This document shows positions 8,566 to 17,232 of a DNA stretch of 64,000 nt, piece by piece (position 1 is the first letter of the stretch; the number at the start of each line of letters is the position of its first letter). The translations under genes were made by a program, and so were the position numbers. The stretch comes from Lewinellaceae bacterium. GTDB taxonomy: Bacteria; Bacteroidota; Bacteroidia; Chitinophagales; Saprospiraceae. Location of the stretch: NCBI GenBank assembly GCA_020636315.1, contig JACJYA010000001.1:737922-801921 (forward strand), given 5' to 3'. Below the pieces are notes generated by a model, which saw nothing but the letters and a program-made list of their open reading frames with translations, ran no database searches and was not told the origin of the DNA.

Positions 8566-9843
8566 ATGCTTGAACTCAATTTTATCAGAGCGAATAAAGA
8601 GCGTGTTCTCCAGGGTTTGAAAACCAGAAATTTTCCCGATGAGGAACTACATATTATAGAAGATATCCTCCGGCTGGACGATACCCGCAAGGACGCCAAG
8701 ACGGAGCTCGACAGCGTCCTGGCCGAGCGAAACCAGCTGTCCAAAAAGATCGGCGGGCTGTTTAAGGAGGGCAAAAAAGAAGAAGCGGATGCCATGCGCC
8801 GGCAGGTCACTCAGCTGAAAGACCGCGCTGCGGAACTGGAAGAGCAACTGCGCCTTACCCGGGAGGCGCTGGCCGAACAGTTATATAAGGTGCCGAATGT
8901 GCCTCATGAATCCGTACCGCCCGGCAGTACCGACGAAGACAATGAAGTGTTCAAGCCCTGGCCCGAAGAACTACCTGAACCGGGGGCAGATGCTCTGCCT
9001 CACTGGGAACTTGCCCAGAAATACAACATATTCGACCTGGACCTGGGCACCAAGATAACCGGCTCGGGCTTTCCTCTTTACCGCGGGAAGGGAGCGCGCC
9101 TGCAGCGGGCCCTCATCTCCTTTTTTCTGGATGAAGCCGTAAAAGCAGGTTATGAAGAGATCATTCCACCGCTCCTGGTCAATGAAGATACCGCCCGAGC
9201 CACCGGGCAACTACCGGACAAGGAAGCGCAGATGTACTACGTCGAACGCGACAACCTCTACCTCATCCCGACCGCGGAAGTGCCCCTCACCAACATCTAC
9301 CGCGATGTCATCCTGGAGGAGAAAGACTTTCCGATCAAGCTTACGGGATATACGCCCTGTTTCCGGCGGGAAGCAGGCTCTTACGGCGCGCACGTCCGAG
9401 GCCTCAACCGGGTCCACCAGTTTGACAAGGTCGAGATCGTTCAATTCCAGCACCCGGACAAATCCTATGATACGCTTTATCAGATGCTGGAGCATGTAGA
9501 AGGGGTTTTAAAAAAACTGGAGCTTCCGTTCCGCATCCTGCGCCTGTGCGGCGGCGACCTGGGTTTCACTTCTGCGCTGACCTTCGACTTCGAGGTGTAT
9601 TCCGCTGCCCAGCAACGCTGGCTGGAAGTGAGTTCCGTGTCTAATTTTGAAACCTATCAGAGTAACCGTATGAAGCTGCGCTTCCGCGACGGCAAATCCA
9701 CCCGACTGGCCCATACGCTCAACGGCAGCGCCCTGGCCCTGGCGCGTATTGTGGCCGCCCTGCTGGAAAACAACCAAACCCCGGATGGAATTGTTATTCC
9801 GAAAGCTCTGCAGAGTTATACAGGGTTTGAGTTGTTAAACTAA
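8566..9843 (+). CDS. serS: Seryl-tRNA synthetase
   Basis: 425 residues, the usual length. It charges tRNA-Ser with serine in the cytoplasm. The N-terminal tRNA-binding coiled coil (about residues 27-105, DDTRKDAKTELDSVLAERNQ) precedes a class II catalytic core. Visible motifs are PLLVNEDTARATGQLP, motif 2 PCFRREAGSYGAHVRGLNRV with HQFDKVEI, and motif 3 NGSALALARIVAALLENNQ. The start is the ATG opening MLELNFIRANKERVLQGL, the normal SerRS N-terminus. A zinc-peptidase gene follows 13 bp downstream and may be co-transcribed. Confidence 0.98.
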   Translation: MLELNFIRANKERVLQGLKTRNFPDEELHIIEDILRLDDTRKDAKTELDSVLAERNQLSKKIGGLFKEGKKEEADAMRRQVTQLKDRAAELEEQLRLTREALAEQLYKVPNVPHESVPPGSTDEDNEVFKPWPEELPEPGADALPHWELAQKYNIFDLDLGTKITGSGFPLYRGKGARLQRALISFFLDEAVKAGYEEIIPPLLVNEDTARATGQLPDKEAQMYYVERDNLYLIPTAEVPLTNIYRDVILEEKDFPIKLTGYTPCFRREAGSYGAHVRGLNRVHQFDKVEIVQFQHPDKSYDTLYQMLEHVEGVLKKLELPFRILRLCGGDLGFTSALTFDFEVYSAAQQRWLEVSSVSNFETYQSNRMKLRFRDGKSTRLAHTLNGSALALARIVAALLENNQTPDGIVIPKALQSYTGFELLN

Positions 9844-9856
9844 CCGCTTTTCAAAA

Positions 9857-10549
9857 ATGGGAGCATATTACGGATACTTCATGGTTGCCGGCATCCTGTC
9901 GGTTGTCGGTATGGTAGTCAGCCAGAGGCTGAAGAGTAAATTTAAAAAGTACAGTGGCATACCTGTCAGCTCCGGCCTTTCGGGGCGGGAGGTGGCCGAA
10001 CAAATGCTTCATCATTTCGGGATCAACGACGTGAAAGTTGTGGAGGGCCGGGGTTTTCTCACCGACCATTACAACCCGGCAACCAAAACGGTAAACCTGA
10101 GCGAAGGGGTCTATAGGGGCAGGAACATCGCTGCCGCTGCCGTTGCCGCCCATGAATGCGGCCATGCCGTACAGCACGCCGAGTCTTACAGCCTGCTGCA
10201 AATGCGGTCGGCACTGGTGCCTGTTGTCAATCTGTCAGCCATGGCCCAGCAGTGGCTCCTGATCATCGCGTTCCTGACTTTATCCTCCATGCCTTCTATT
10301 ATGCTGATCACGATCGCAGCCTTCGCGGTAACCACTTTATTTAGCCTCGTCACGCTGCCGGTAGAGTTTGACGCAAGCCGCCGGGCGCTGATATGGCTGG
10401 ACGACAGCGGAGTAGCCCGGGGGGCCGAATACGAGGGCGCAAAGGATGCGCTGTGGTGGGCTGCCATGACCTATGTGGTTGCGGCCCTGTCGGCACTGGT
10501 TATGGTGCTGTACCTGATCCTGCAGTACAACCGGGCAACGAGTGATTGA
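9857..10549 (+). CDS. Membrane zinc metallopeptidase, YugP family
   Basis: 230 residues. A membrane helix starts the protein (YFMVAGILSVVGMVV). The conserved LTDHYNPATKTVNLSEGVY stretch is followed by the zincin motif HECGHAVQH with His99, Glu100 and His103. Two further hydrophobic segments follow (QQWLLIIAFLTLSSMPSIML and MTYVVAALSALVMVLYLIL). This matches the YugP/DUF-type neutral zinc peptidase family found widely in Gram-positives and Bacteroidota. Physiological substrates are not known. It begins 13 bp after serS, suggesting read-through from that gene. Confidence 0.9.
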   Translation: MGAYYGYFMVAGILSVVGMVVSQRLKSKFKKYSGIPVSSGLSGREVAEQMLHHFGINDVKVVEGRGFLTDHYNPATKTVNLSEGVYRGRNIAAAAVAAHECGHAVQHAESYSLLQMRSALVPVVNLSAMAQQWLLIIAFLTLSSMPSIMLITIAAFAVTTLFSLVTLPVEFDASRRALIWLDDSGVARGAEYEGAKDALWWAAMTYVVAALSALVMVLYLILQYNRATSD

Positions 10550-10598
10550 GGTTTGATTTCAAAAATGGCAGACAAAACAGCAATCTATCGCTCTTTTC

Positions 10599-10629
10599 TT
10601 TGAAAAAGGGGCCTTTTAGCTTATTTTTG
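10599..10629 (+). promoter_or_regulatory. Bacteroidota-type promoter of frr
   Basis: TTTG at 10599-10602, a 19-bp spacer, then TATTTTTG at 10622-10629, which is a full match to the TTTG/TAnnTTTG consensus. The predicted transcription start is near 10636, giving a leader of about 40 nt before the frr ATG at 10675. Confidence 0.75.
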
Positions 10630-10674
10630 GATGCTTCTCAGCAAAAATGAGTTGAACAGAAAAACAATCGCATC

Positions 10675-11238
10675 ATGCAGGAAGACGTAAATGAATACAT
10701 AGAAGAAGCTAAAATTGCTATGGAGGGTTCTATCGAGCACCTCCATAAAGAGTTGGCCACCATCCGCGCCGGCAAGGCTTCACCCAATATGCTCAGCGGG
10801 ATCTCCGTTCCGTACTACGGCACCCCGACCCCCCTTAACCAGGTGGCCAATGTGAGCACCTCCGATTCCCGGACCATCACCATTCAACCGTGGGAGAAAA
10901 GTATGCTCGCTCCGATCGAAAAGGCCATCTTCGAAGCTAACCTGGGCGTTACTCCTCAAAACAACGGAGAGATCGTGATCATCAATATCCCTCCGCTTAC
11001 GGAAGAACGGCGCAAAGAACTGGTCAAACGGTCAAAGAGTATGGGCGAGGATACCAAGATCGGCATTCGCAACGCCCGCCGGGATGCCATGGATAACATC
11101 AAAAAAGCGGTCAAAGCCGGTTACCCGGAAGACGCCGGAAAACGGAAAGAGGAAGAAGTGGAAAAACTGACCAAAGAATACGTGGAAAAAGCCGACAAGC
11201 TGATCGAAAACAAAGAGAAGGACATTATGACCATCTAG
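10675..11238 (+). CDS. frr: Ribosome recycling factor
   Basis: 187 residues, the standard size. With EF-G, RRF splits the post-termination ribosome. Domain I helix hallmarks are present: HLHKELATIRAGKASPNML near residue 22, domain II YYGTPTPLNQVANVS, and NIPPLTEERRKELVKR. The C-terminal helix carries the conserved KIGIRNARRDA and KADKLIENKEKDIM. It has its own consensus promoter immediately upstream and is followed by rpmH, another translation gene with its own promoter. Confidence 0.98.
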   Translation: MQEDVNEYIEEAKIAMEGSIEHLHKELATIRAGKASPNMLSGISVPYYGTPTPLNQVANVSTSDSRTITIQPWEKSMLAPIEKAIFEANLGVTPQNNGEIVIINIPPLTEERRKELVKRSKSMGEDTKIGIRNARRDAMDNIKKAVKAGYPEDAGKRKEEEVEKLTKEYVEKADKLIENKEKDIMTI

Positions 11239-11295
11239 AAATATGGCCGGCGGTCAAAAGAGAGTGCTTTTTGCCGGGCATTTCGCGACGGTATA

Positions 11296-11327
11296 TTTGT
11301 CTATTTCTCAAAATAAATTTACCTTTG
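11296..11327 (+). promoter_or_regulatory. Bacteroidota-type promoter of rpmH
   Basis: TTTG at 11296-11299, a 20-bp spacer and TACCTTTG at 11320-11327 form a perfect consensus pair. Transcription would start near 11334, about 37 nt before the rpmH ATG. Confidence 0.78.
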
Positions 11328-11370
11328 TCGCGCTTTTCAGAATATATGAGGAATAGAAAAAGCGTCAACA

Positions 11371-11526
11371 ATGAAACGTACATATCAACCTTCTAGAAGG
11401 AAGCGCAAGAATAAGCACGGTTTTCGCTCGAGAATGAGCTCCAAGAACGGCCGCAAGGTTTTGGCAAGCCGCCGGGCTAAGGGCCGTCATAAACTGACTG
11501 TGTCCGACGAAAAGCGCCTTAAGTAA
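11371..11526 (+). CDS. rpmH: 50S ribosomal protein L34
   Basis: A 51-residue protein beginning MKRTYQPSRRKRKNKHGFR, then SRMSSKNGRKVLASRRAKG and RHKLTVSDEKRLK. This is the complete, highly conserved bL34 sequence of the large ribosomal subunit. In many bacteria rpmH sits beside dnaA and rnpA; here it follows frr and is followed by a strong terminator, so it is a single-gene transcript. rnpA is not next to it. Confidence 0.98.
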   Translation: MKRTYQPSRRKRKNKHGFRSRMSSKNGRKVLASRRAKGRHKLTVSDEKRLK

Positions 11527-11561
11527 AAGCGGCGGACGCCCCGAACAGCTTCTTCAAGCTT

Positions 11562-11597
11562 AAAGGTGAAGTAAGAAAATATCCTTACTTCACCTTT
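11562..11597 (+). terminator. Intrinsic terminator of rpmH
   Basis: 14-bp perfect stem AAAGGTGAAGTAAG / CTTACTTCACCTTT with an 8-nt loop, running into a T-tract at 11595-11601. It ends 22 bp before the stop codon of the convergent TPR gene. Confidence 0.9.
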
Positions 11598-11618
11598 TTT
11601 TGCGTTGTTTCTCCTCTC

Positions 11619-13421
11619 TTACTGAACAGTGTCACCTCTCAGAACGCGGTAGCGCTTTCGAGCCTCTACGGCAAAGGTGCTTCCTGAATGATCGATAAAC
11701 AGGGTTTCATATAACGCCTTGGCCTTTTCCAGGTCGTTCAGCTGGTTTTCGTATAAACCTGCCAGTTCGAATAGGGCATTATCCGCACGGATCTCATCCG
11801 GATGTTCATCGACGATCTTTTGCAGCAATTCAGCCGCCTTTTCGTAGTCCCGTTTTTTCTTGTATATCTGTGCCTCCAGGTAATAAAGGTCATCATTCAG
11901 GGAGTGGTCCGGAAACTTGCTCCTGAGGGTATCCAACTTATTGAAAGCATCTTCGAAACGGTTCTGAAAGACCAGCAGGTCGGCATCGGCATACAACTGG
12001 AGCGCCTCGGCGGTCGTGTCCAACCCAAGGTTATCCATGATGAACACGGACAGGTCGAGGGCATCATTGGCAATGAGCTTTGAGGTGGAGGCTTTGAGGA
12101 TATCGAACTGGGCCTGCGCCCACTGGAAATCGCCGGTGTAGTAGGAAAGCTTGGCATTGCGAAAACGCGCTTCGTGGCCCAGTTGGTCTTCCTTGAAGGC
12201 TTTATCCACCTGAGAATAAAGCAGGGTGGCTTCCCAACGCTCCCCCTGCATGAGGTAATAATCGGCCAGCTTGATCTTCCCCATAGCCTGAATGGCGGGG
12301 TTGACATTCGGATATTCGATCATTTCCCTGAGCAGGCTGATGGCCTTGTCCAGGTCATTGATGTACAGTGCCTCCAACTCGGCAAGCTCAAGTATGATGT
12401 TGGCCGTCAGCTTGGACCGGCCGAACTCGTCGAGGAAGGATTCGTATTCCTGCTCCAGCTGTTTCAGTTCTTCCGGGCTGTAATCGTACCCCTCAACCAG
12501 TTGCCACCGCTTACAGCGCAAAGACTCTCGTTTGGCATCGATGTAAAAGGTAGAGGCCGGGCCTTTTTCCGATACGATATAATCATAGGCCATGATGGCC
12601 GCCTCATAGGCTTTGTCATTGGCAGCGATCTCCCCTATGCGGAAAACGCGCCCTCCGTTCTCGCGCAGGCGGCGGTCCAGTGCCCGGGCCTGGCGAAAGG
12701 CATTCCGGTAATCCTTCTGCTGGATAAAGACCCAGCTCAGCATTTCCGGATAAAAAACTGCATCGGGGTCGTTCTGTATGCGGGCATAAAGCTGAGCCTG
12801 CAATTCCTGATAGTCATCCGGAAGCAGGTATCGCTGAAAGATGGCCTTGACGCTGTTGGTGCGGCCGGGGTTGGCATCAATGCTGCTCAGATAGCTTTCT
12901 ATCATCTTCTCCGAATCTCCTTTACGGCGGTACAGCTCGCCGAGGTTATAGGCGAAGGCCTCCTTATCCTTGAGCAGCTCGGCCCCTCGCTCATAAGTTT
13001 CGATGGCAAGGTCATATTTGGTGATTACCATAAAAGAATTGGCCAGCCGTGTGATTGAAAACTGGTCTTTCGGCAGTTTCTCGATGGCCAGGTGATATTG
13101 CTCTTCCGCCTTATCGTCGAGGACCTGCCGTTCAAACAGCTTACCGTAAGTGACGTAAAGCTGGACATTATCGGGGTCCCTCCTCAATTGTTTTTTGATG
13201 ACCTGTTCACATTCCTCAAAAGATTCCATTGCCATAAGGGACTCCACGTAGCGGTCAAAATAGAAATCGTTGTAATTGCTCTGCTTGTATAGCTTTTCGT
13301 AAAGAATCGCCGCTTTCTCGAATTCGCCATCGCGATAGTACTGCTGCGCCAGTTGAGCTTCCTGGCCCCAGGCGGTAAAAGCGGTAAAAATAGCTGCTAT
13401 CAGAATAAGGCTCCTCATCAT
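11619..13421 (-). CDS. Secreted or periplasmic tetratricopeptide-repeat protein
   Basis: The frame opens at 13481, but the ATG at 13421 (MMRSLILIAAIFTAFTAWGQ) gives a clean Sec signal peptide, so 600 residues are annotated. The mature protein is nearly all TPR-type helical hairpins: AQQYYRDGEFEKAAILYEKL, AEEQYHLAIEKLP, AFAYNLGELYRRKGDSEKMI, and C-terminal DYEKAAELLQKIVDEHP and DLEKAKALYETLF. TPR arrays bind partner proteins; the later repeats recall YbgF/BamD-type envelope TPRs. Role unknown. It lies downstream of a TonB-like gene, separated by hairpins. Confidence 0.82.
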   Translation of the reverse strand: MMRSLILIAAIFTAFTAWGQEAQLAQQYYRDGEFEKAAILYEKLYKQSNYNDFYFDRYVESLMAMESFEECEQVIKKQLRRDPDNVQLYVTYGKLFERQVLDDKAEEQYHLAIEKLPKDQFSITRLANSFMVITKYDLAIETYERGAELLKDKEAFAYNLGELYRRKGDSEKMIESYLSSIDANPGRTNSVKAIFQRYLLPDDYQELQAQLYARIQNDPDAVFYPEMLSWVFIQQKDYRNAFRQARALDRRLRENGGRVFRIGEIAANDKAYEAAIMAYDYIVSEKGPASTFYIDAKRESLRCKRWQLVEGYDYSPEELKQLEQEYESFLDEFGRSKLTANIILELAELEALYINDLDKAISLLREMIEYPNVNPAIQAMGKIKLADYYLMQGERWEATLLYSQVDKAFKEDQLGHEARFRNAKLSYYTGDFQWAQAQFDILKASTSKLIANDALDLSVFIMDNLGLDTTAEALQLYADADLLVFQNRFEDAFNKLDTLRSKFPDHSLNDDLYYLEAQIYKKKRDYEKAAELLQKIVDEHPDEIRADNALFELAGLYENQLNDLEKAKALYETLFIDHSGSTFAVEARKRYRVLRGDTVQ

Positions 13422-13450
13422 CACGATACTTCTTAAGATAATGTACGATA

Positions 13451-13487
13451 TGATAAATGTTTCACCAAAAATGCGAAGCATTTATCA
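13451..13487 (-). repeat. 9-bp inverted repeat upstream of the TPR gene
   Basis: TGATAAATG at 13451-13459 and CATTTATCA at 13479-13487 form a perfect dyad with a 19-bp spacer, 30 bp upstream of the preferred TPR start. It may be an operator or a leader hairpin. Confidence 0.4.
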
Positions 13488-13532
13488 GACAGTATAAAAA
13501 CGCCGTTTCTTTTTAAAAGTTGCCCGGTGCAA

Positions 13533-13580
13533 ATAGCAGAACGGCTAATGTCCATTTAAGTACATTAGCCGCTCTGCTAT
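13533..13580 (-). terminator. Long hairpin downstream of the TonB-like gene
   Basis: A 19-bp stem with one mismatch, ATAGCAGAACGGCTAATGT / ACATTAGCCGCTCTGCTAT, and a 10-nt loop. A second dyad (CGCCCTCAG at 13591-13599, CTGAGGGCG at 13617-13625) lies nearer the stop codon. The U-tract on the minus strand is short. Confidence 0.55.
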
Positions 13581-13630
13581 GGTTGGAATCCGCCCTCAGG
13601 AAAAGGAGATTTTTTACTGAGGGCGAGCAT

Positions 13631-14545
13631 TTACTCGAGCCGGAACTTAACCGGGAGGTTGAACTGTACCCGCACGGGGCGGCCCCGTTGTTTACCCGGC
13701 GTCCATTTCAGCCCTTCCGTATTCATCATATTGACTACGCGGAGAGCTTCCTGGCCGCATTGAGCACCGATATCGCGAACGACCTTGGCGTCTGCCACAG
13801 AGCCGTCTTTTTCGACGACGAACTGCACGACCACCGTACCTTCCACGCCGTTTTCACGGGCGATGGCAGGATAGTTGATGTTTTTGTAGATGAACTCCAA
13901 CATCTTTTTGTCGGCGCACTGCTTCTTCTCCTGTTTGGTAGGCAGGTCTTCACAACCCGGGAAGCGCGGCATGTCTTCAACCACTTTGAAGATCTCTTCC
14001 ACTTCCGGTTCCGGTGGCGGGGGAGGCGGCGGGGGAGGAGGAGGAGGAGCGCTCTCCTGTACCGGAGGAGCTTCCACTATTGTTTCATCATCGACCGACT
14101 GGTCAACGAATTCTACTTCTTCTTCCTCCAGGATCTCTTCATCGGGCACCTCCTCGATCACGGGAGGGGGCGGTGGGGGTGGAGGGGGTGGCGGTTCAGC
14201 GGTACGGGGCGGTTCGATCTCGATCTCTTCATCGAACACCAGTGCGTCATCGGGGATGTACACTTCTTCCTCGTATTGAGTCCAACTGAATGCCAGTATC
14301 GTCAAGCCAAGAGCTAAGGCCAGGCCGAGGTTAAAGAAAGTCCCGCTGTATTTGAAAGCATCTGCCCAGGGGTACTTCGTCCTCGCATCCAATGGTGATT
14401 TGCTCGACTGGCTTGCCGCATCTGTGGAAACATTGGCGGAACGCTGCGCATAGAGTGACCGCATCACCACGATAATCGCTATGATGCCGATGACTATGGC
14501 AGACAACATTCCAGCCACGGTTCCGCCGGTAATTGACAAATCCAT
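13631..14545 (-). CDS. TonB-family energy transducer with two membrane helices and two polyproline tracts
   Basis: 304 residues. Helix 1 is in GMLSAIVIGIIAIIVVM (about 12-28) and helix 2 in FFNLGLALALGLTILAFSW (about 70-88). The periplasmic part has two runs of 11-12 prolines separated by an acidic stretch (EEVPDEEILEEEEVEF). The C-terminal TonB domain reads INYPAIARENGVEGTVVVQF, GSVADAKVVRDIG and VRVQFNLPVKFRLE, plus a MPRFPGCE segment typical of Bacteroidota TonB paralogues. TonB couples the proton motive force to outer-membrane receptors. The helix before the usual TonB anchor is unusual. No ExbB/ExbD genes are adjacent. Confidence 0.88.
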   Translation of the reverse strand: MDLSITGGTVAGMLSAIVIGIIAIIVVMRSLYAQRSANVSTDAASQSSKSPLDARTKYPWADAFKYSGTFFNLGLALALGLTILAFSWTQYEEEVYIPDDALVFDEEIEIEPPRTAEPPPPPPPPPPPVIEEVPDEEILEEEEVEFVDQSVDDETIVEAPPVQESAPPPPPPPPPPPPEPEVEEIFKVVEDMPRFPGCEDLPTKQEKKQCADKKMLEFIYKNINYPAIARENGVEGTVVVQFVVEKDGSVADAKVVRDIGAQCGQEALRVVNMMNTEGLKWTPGKQRGRPVRVQFNLPVKFRLE

Positions 14546-14557
14546 ACTGACAAGGTT

Positions 14558-15016
14558 TTATTTTATCAAAAAATTTAAGCCAAGAACTCCTAGAATTGAG
14601 CCAATAATATTAGCAATAATGTCGAAGACTTCAAAAAACCTGTTTGGAAAAAAGGCATATTGGACAATTTCCATGCTTATTCCGTACAGAATGCTCGCCA
14701 TCATTGCTATTGCCATTGCAACCGGAGAGGCGCCTGAGGTTCGGTAAAACCCCCACAACAGAAGGGCGCTCAATACGAGATAGGCGGCAGCGTGTTCCAG
14801 CTTATCCGGCTCAATAATACTGGAAAAGCGGGGTACTTCCACCGGCTCACCGGTTGACAGCCAAAAGATCAGTGCTGCCCACAGCAGGGCAGGGATGAAA
14901 TTCAGTTGATTGGCTCTTTTGCTAGGATAGATGCGGGATGGTTTGCTTTTGGTGTGTCGAAGGTAAGAAAATTTTAATTTTTTTTTAACCCACCATTTTT
15001 TCATAGGCTTCTGCAT
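14558..15016 (-). CDS. VanZ-like family membrane protein
   Basis: 152 residues with a very basic N-terminus followed by four hydrophobic helices: IPALLWAALIFWLSTGE, LEHAAAYLVLSALLLWGFY, AMAIAMMASILYGISMEIVQ and DIIANIIGSILGVLGLN. The pattern PDKLEHAAAY, GISMEIVQ, then RFFEVFDIIANIIGS (D-x2-AN-x2-G) is the signature of VanZ/YfiB-like phosphotransbutyrylase-type membrane proteins; the biochemical role in non-resistance species is unclear. The start is uncertain: both possible ATGs (15016 and 15004) lie inside the gcvH 3' end, overlapping it by 20-32 nt, which suggests translational coupling. Confidence 0.8.
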   Translation of the reverse strand: MQKPMKKWWVKKKLKFSYLRHTKSKPSRIYPSKRANQLNFIPALLWAALIFWLSTGEPVEVPRFSSIIEPDKLEHAAAYLVLSALLLWGFYRTSGASPVAMAIAMMASILYGISMEIVQYAFFPNRFFEVFDIIANIIGSILGVLGLNFLIK

Positions 15017-15377
15017 CCATGAGCTCGTCGAGCTCGCCGGGGTCGGAAACTTCCATTTTAATGATCCAGCCCTCGCCGTAAGGGTCGTTATTCACCAGGG
15101 TCGGGTCATCGCCCTCCGACTCATCCAGAGCCGGGTTGAATTCAAGTATTTTACCAGAAACCGGCATGAACAGGTCGGAAGTGGTTTTTACCGCTTCGAC
15201 GGTACCGAAAACCTCTCCCTTATCCAGTGTTTCTCCCACCGTCTCCACTTCGATATACACCAGTTCATCGAGTTCGCTCTGTGCAAAATCCGTAATGCCG
15301 ACATAAGCGATATTGCCGCCTTCAACGCGGATCCATTCGTGTTCTTCTGTATATTTCAGGTTGTCCGGAAAGTCCAT
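14985..15377 (-). CDS. gcvH: Glycine cleavage system H protein
   Basis: 130 residues, standard length. H protein carries the lipoyl arm that shuttles the aminomethyl group between the P, T and L proteins of glycine cleavage. It begins with LKYTEEHEWI, has GITDFAQSELDELVYIE, and places the lipoylated lysine in the conserved GTVEAVKTTSDLF motif (Lys64), followed by PVSGKILEFN and PYGEGWIIKM. The other gcv genes are not nearby. A VanZ-like gene overlaps its 3' end. TATTTTTG on the minus strand at 15422-15415 could be its -7 element. Confidence 0.97.
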   Translation of the reverse strand: MDFPDNLKYTEEHEWIRVEGGNIAYVGITDFAQSELDELVYIEVETVGETLDKGEVFGTVEAVKTTSDLFMPVSGKILEFNPALDESEGDDPTLVNNDPYGEGWIIKMEVSDPGELDELMDAEAYEKMVG

Positions 15378-15414
15378 GCTTCTGGTTTATTTGGATGATG
15401 TTTTGATGAACGCC

Positions 15415-15422
15415 CAAAAATA
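15415..15422 (-). promoter_or_regulatory. Putative -7 element of gcvH
   Basis: The minus strand reads TATTTTTG, matching TAnnTTTG, about 38 bp upstream of the gcvH ATG. No good TTTG -33 element lies 19-21 bp further up, so support is partial. Confidence 0.35.
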
Positions 15423-15504
15423 AAGGATTTTTACAGACTGGGAACTGTTTGGGGGGAATTTTCTTCAACAAAAGCTTTCAAAGCCGGGGCCTGACACGGT
15501 AAAC

Positions 15505-15560
15505 ATGAGCCATCCTGAATTTTTCTTTTAAAGCGAAGGAAAGAATCCAGGATGACTCAT
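15505..15560 (-). terminator. Large hairpin downstream of citrate synthase
   Basis: ATGAGCCATCCTG at 15505-15517 pairs with CAGGATGACTCAT at 15548-15560, with one mismatch; the A/T-rich loop can pair further. It lies 45 bp after the citrate synthase stop codon. It lacks an obvious U-tract and could be a Rho-independent or processing hairpin. Confidence 0.5.
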
Positions 15561-15604
15561 ATTCCGGAATTTCAACAGGCGTTACTCCTGACGCCACAAG
15601 CTCT

Positions 15605-16933
15605 TTAGCTCTTCTCCACCGTTTCCTGTTTCGGGGCCAGGAAGCCCTTCACCCAGTTGGTAGTCACGGATTTGGGGCGCTCCAGCGGGAATCCCAGAGC
15701 ACGCGCCCAGCACAGGGCGGAGAGTACGCCCAGGGCGCGGGAGACTCCAAAGAGTACGGTGTAGAAACTGTACTCCGTCAGCCCGTAGTGCACCAATAGG
15801 GCGCCGGAGTGAGCATCGACATTCGGCCATGGGTTTTTGACTTTGCCCAGGCTCTGAAGAATGGGAGGCACGACGTCAAAGACCTTCCATACCACATCGA
15901 CTATATCATCGCCCTTGATATAAGCTTCAGCGAAACGCTTTTGAGCCACGAAGCGGGGGTCCGGTTCCCGCAATACGGCATGGCCGTACCCCGGAATAAC
16001 CTGCCCGGCGGCAAGGGTGCTGTTCACATAATCGGCGATCTGCTCCTTTGACGGCTTGGTGGTGCCCAGTGCATCGAGCATGCTGAATATCCATTTGATC
16101 ACCTCCTGGTTGGCCAGGCCGTGGAGCGGCCCTGCCAGAGCACTCATGCCGGCAGCCAGAGACAGATAAGCATCGCTGAGCGTCGAGCCCACCAGGTGGG
16201 TGGTGTGAGCCGAAGCATTACCCCCTTCGTGATCGGCATGGATGGTCAGGTAAAGGCGCATCAGGTTCTTAAAATCCGGCTCTACATTGCCCAGCATGTG
16301 CGCGAAATTGCCGGCCCAGTCCTGTGCGATATCCGGCGCGATGTGTTTGCCATCATGATAGGAACGGCGGTAAATGTAGGCGGCAATGCGGGGCAGCCGG
16401 GCAATGAGGTTCATTGTGTCTTCGTAGGTGGGATCCCAGTAATCGGCCTTATTGATCCCTTCGTTGTAACGGCGGGCAAAGCAGCTTTCCGTCTGCATGG
16501 AAGCAATAGCCGTCACGAACTGGGTCATGGGATGCGTATCGGTGGGCAGGCTGTCCAGGAGGCGGAAGACGTGCTCGGGAACGTTGCTGCGCCGGGTCCA
16601 TTGCTGGGTCAGCCAGTGGACTTCATCATCCGTCGGGATCTCTCCGACGAGCATCAGCCAGAAAAGCCCTTCGGGGCGGGGTTCCTTGCCATCCGGCCCT
16701 TTGGGCAGTTTTTCCCGGAGCTCCGGAATATGGAAACCCCGGAAGCTGATGCCCTTGATAGGGTCTAGTTGGGAGGTTTCCCAGATCATCATTTTAATGC
16801 CGCGGGCGCCGCCGTAGATCTGTTTCAGTTTTACTTCATCGACTTTTTTGTCGCCGTGTTCTTTGAGCATTCCTCTGATCTCTTCTCTCAGGACGGAAGC
16901 TTTCTTGCTAAATTTCTGTTTAAGAGGATCCAT
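15605..16933 (-). CDS. Citrate synthase, eukaryotic (mitochondrial-like) type
   Basis: 442 residues. It condenses acetyl-CoA and oxaloacetate in the first TCA step. Features include KGISFRGFHIPELREKLPKG, PEGLFWLMLVGEIPT, the active-site region GPLHGLANQEVIKWI with a catalytic His, VIPGYGHAVLREPDPR with the second His, and PNVDAHSGALLVHYGL with the catalytic Asp. The N-terminal extension and the GYGHAVLR and NVDAHSG motifs place it with the mitochondrial-type enzymes that many Bacteroidota carry, rather than with the E. coli GltA type. It stands alone. No clear promoter pair was found in 16934-17232, which otherwise holds only the next gene's terminator. Confidence 0.96.
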   Translation of the reverse strand: MDPLKQKFSKKASVLREEIRGMLKEHGDKKVDEVKLKQIYGGARGIKMMIWETSQLDPIKGISFRGFHIPELREKLPKGPDGKEPRPEGLFWLMLVGEIPTDDEVHWLTQQWTRRSNVPEHVFRLLDSLPTDTHPMTQFVTAIASMQTESCFARRYNEGINKADYWDPTYEDTMNLIARLPRIAAYIYRRSYHDGKHIAPDIAQDWAGNFAHMLGNVEPDFKNLMRLYLTIHADHEGGNASAHTTHLVGSTLSDAYLSLAAGMSALAGPLHGLANQEVIKWIFSMLDALGTTKPSKEQIADYVNSTLAAGQVIPGYGHAVLREPDPRFVAQKRFAEAYIKGDDIVDVVWKVFDVVPPILQSLGKVKNPWPNVDAHSGALLVHYGLTEYSFYTVLFGVSRALGVLSALCWARALGFPLERPKSVTTNWVKGFLAPKQETVEKS

Positions 16934-17198
16934 TTATATATCTGCAATTAAAAGAGGTGTATGAATAGGTAAAATCTTTGTCTAACCGACAAAAAAATAA
17001 CAGCTGTCTATGGATGAAGTTCAGGGAGGGCCGCCGGATTACAAGCTGGGAAATGGCCCTTCTGCCGACGAAACGCACCCGGGTAAAGGTATCATTTTTT
17101 TAAAACAAACTTTGCCCAAAGACAGATGGATCTGACGATTGTTCCGCCGCCAGCTAATGTTACAGATAAATTGTTTAAAAAAACGGATAAAAATAAAA

Positions 17199-17223
17199 AA
17201 AGCGGCCCTTGACGAACCGCTTT
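17199..17223 (-). terminator. Intrinsic terminator of the small secreted protein gene
   Basis: 7-bp stem AAAGCGG / CCGCTTT with an 11-nt loop, 10 bp after the stop codon at 17233. On the minus strand it is followed by TTTTTTTATTT, a classic intrinsic terminator. Confidence 0.88.
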
Positions 17224-17232
17224 CAGGAGGGC

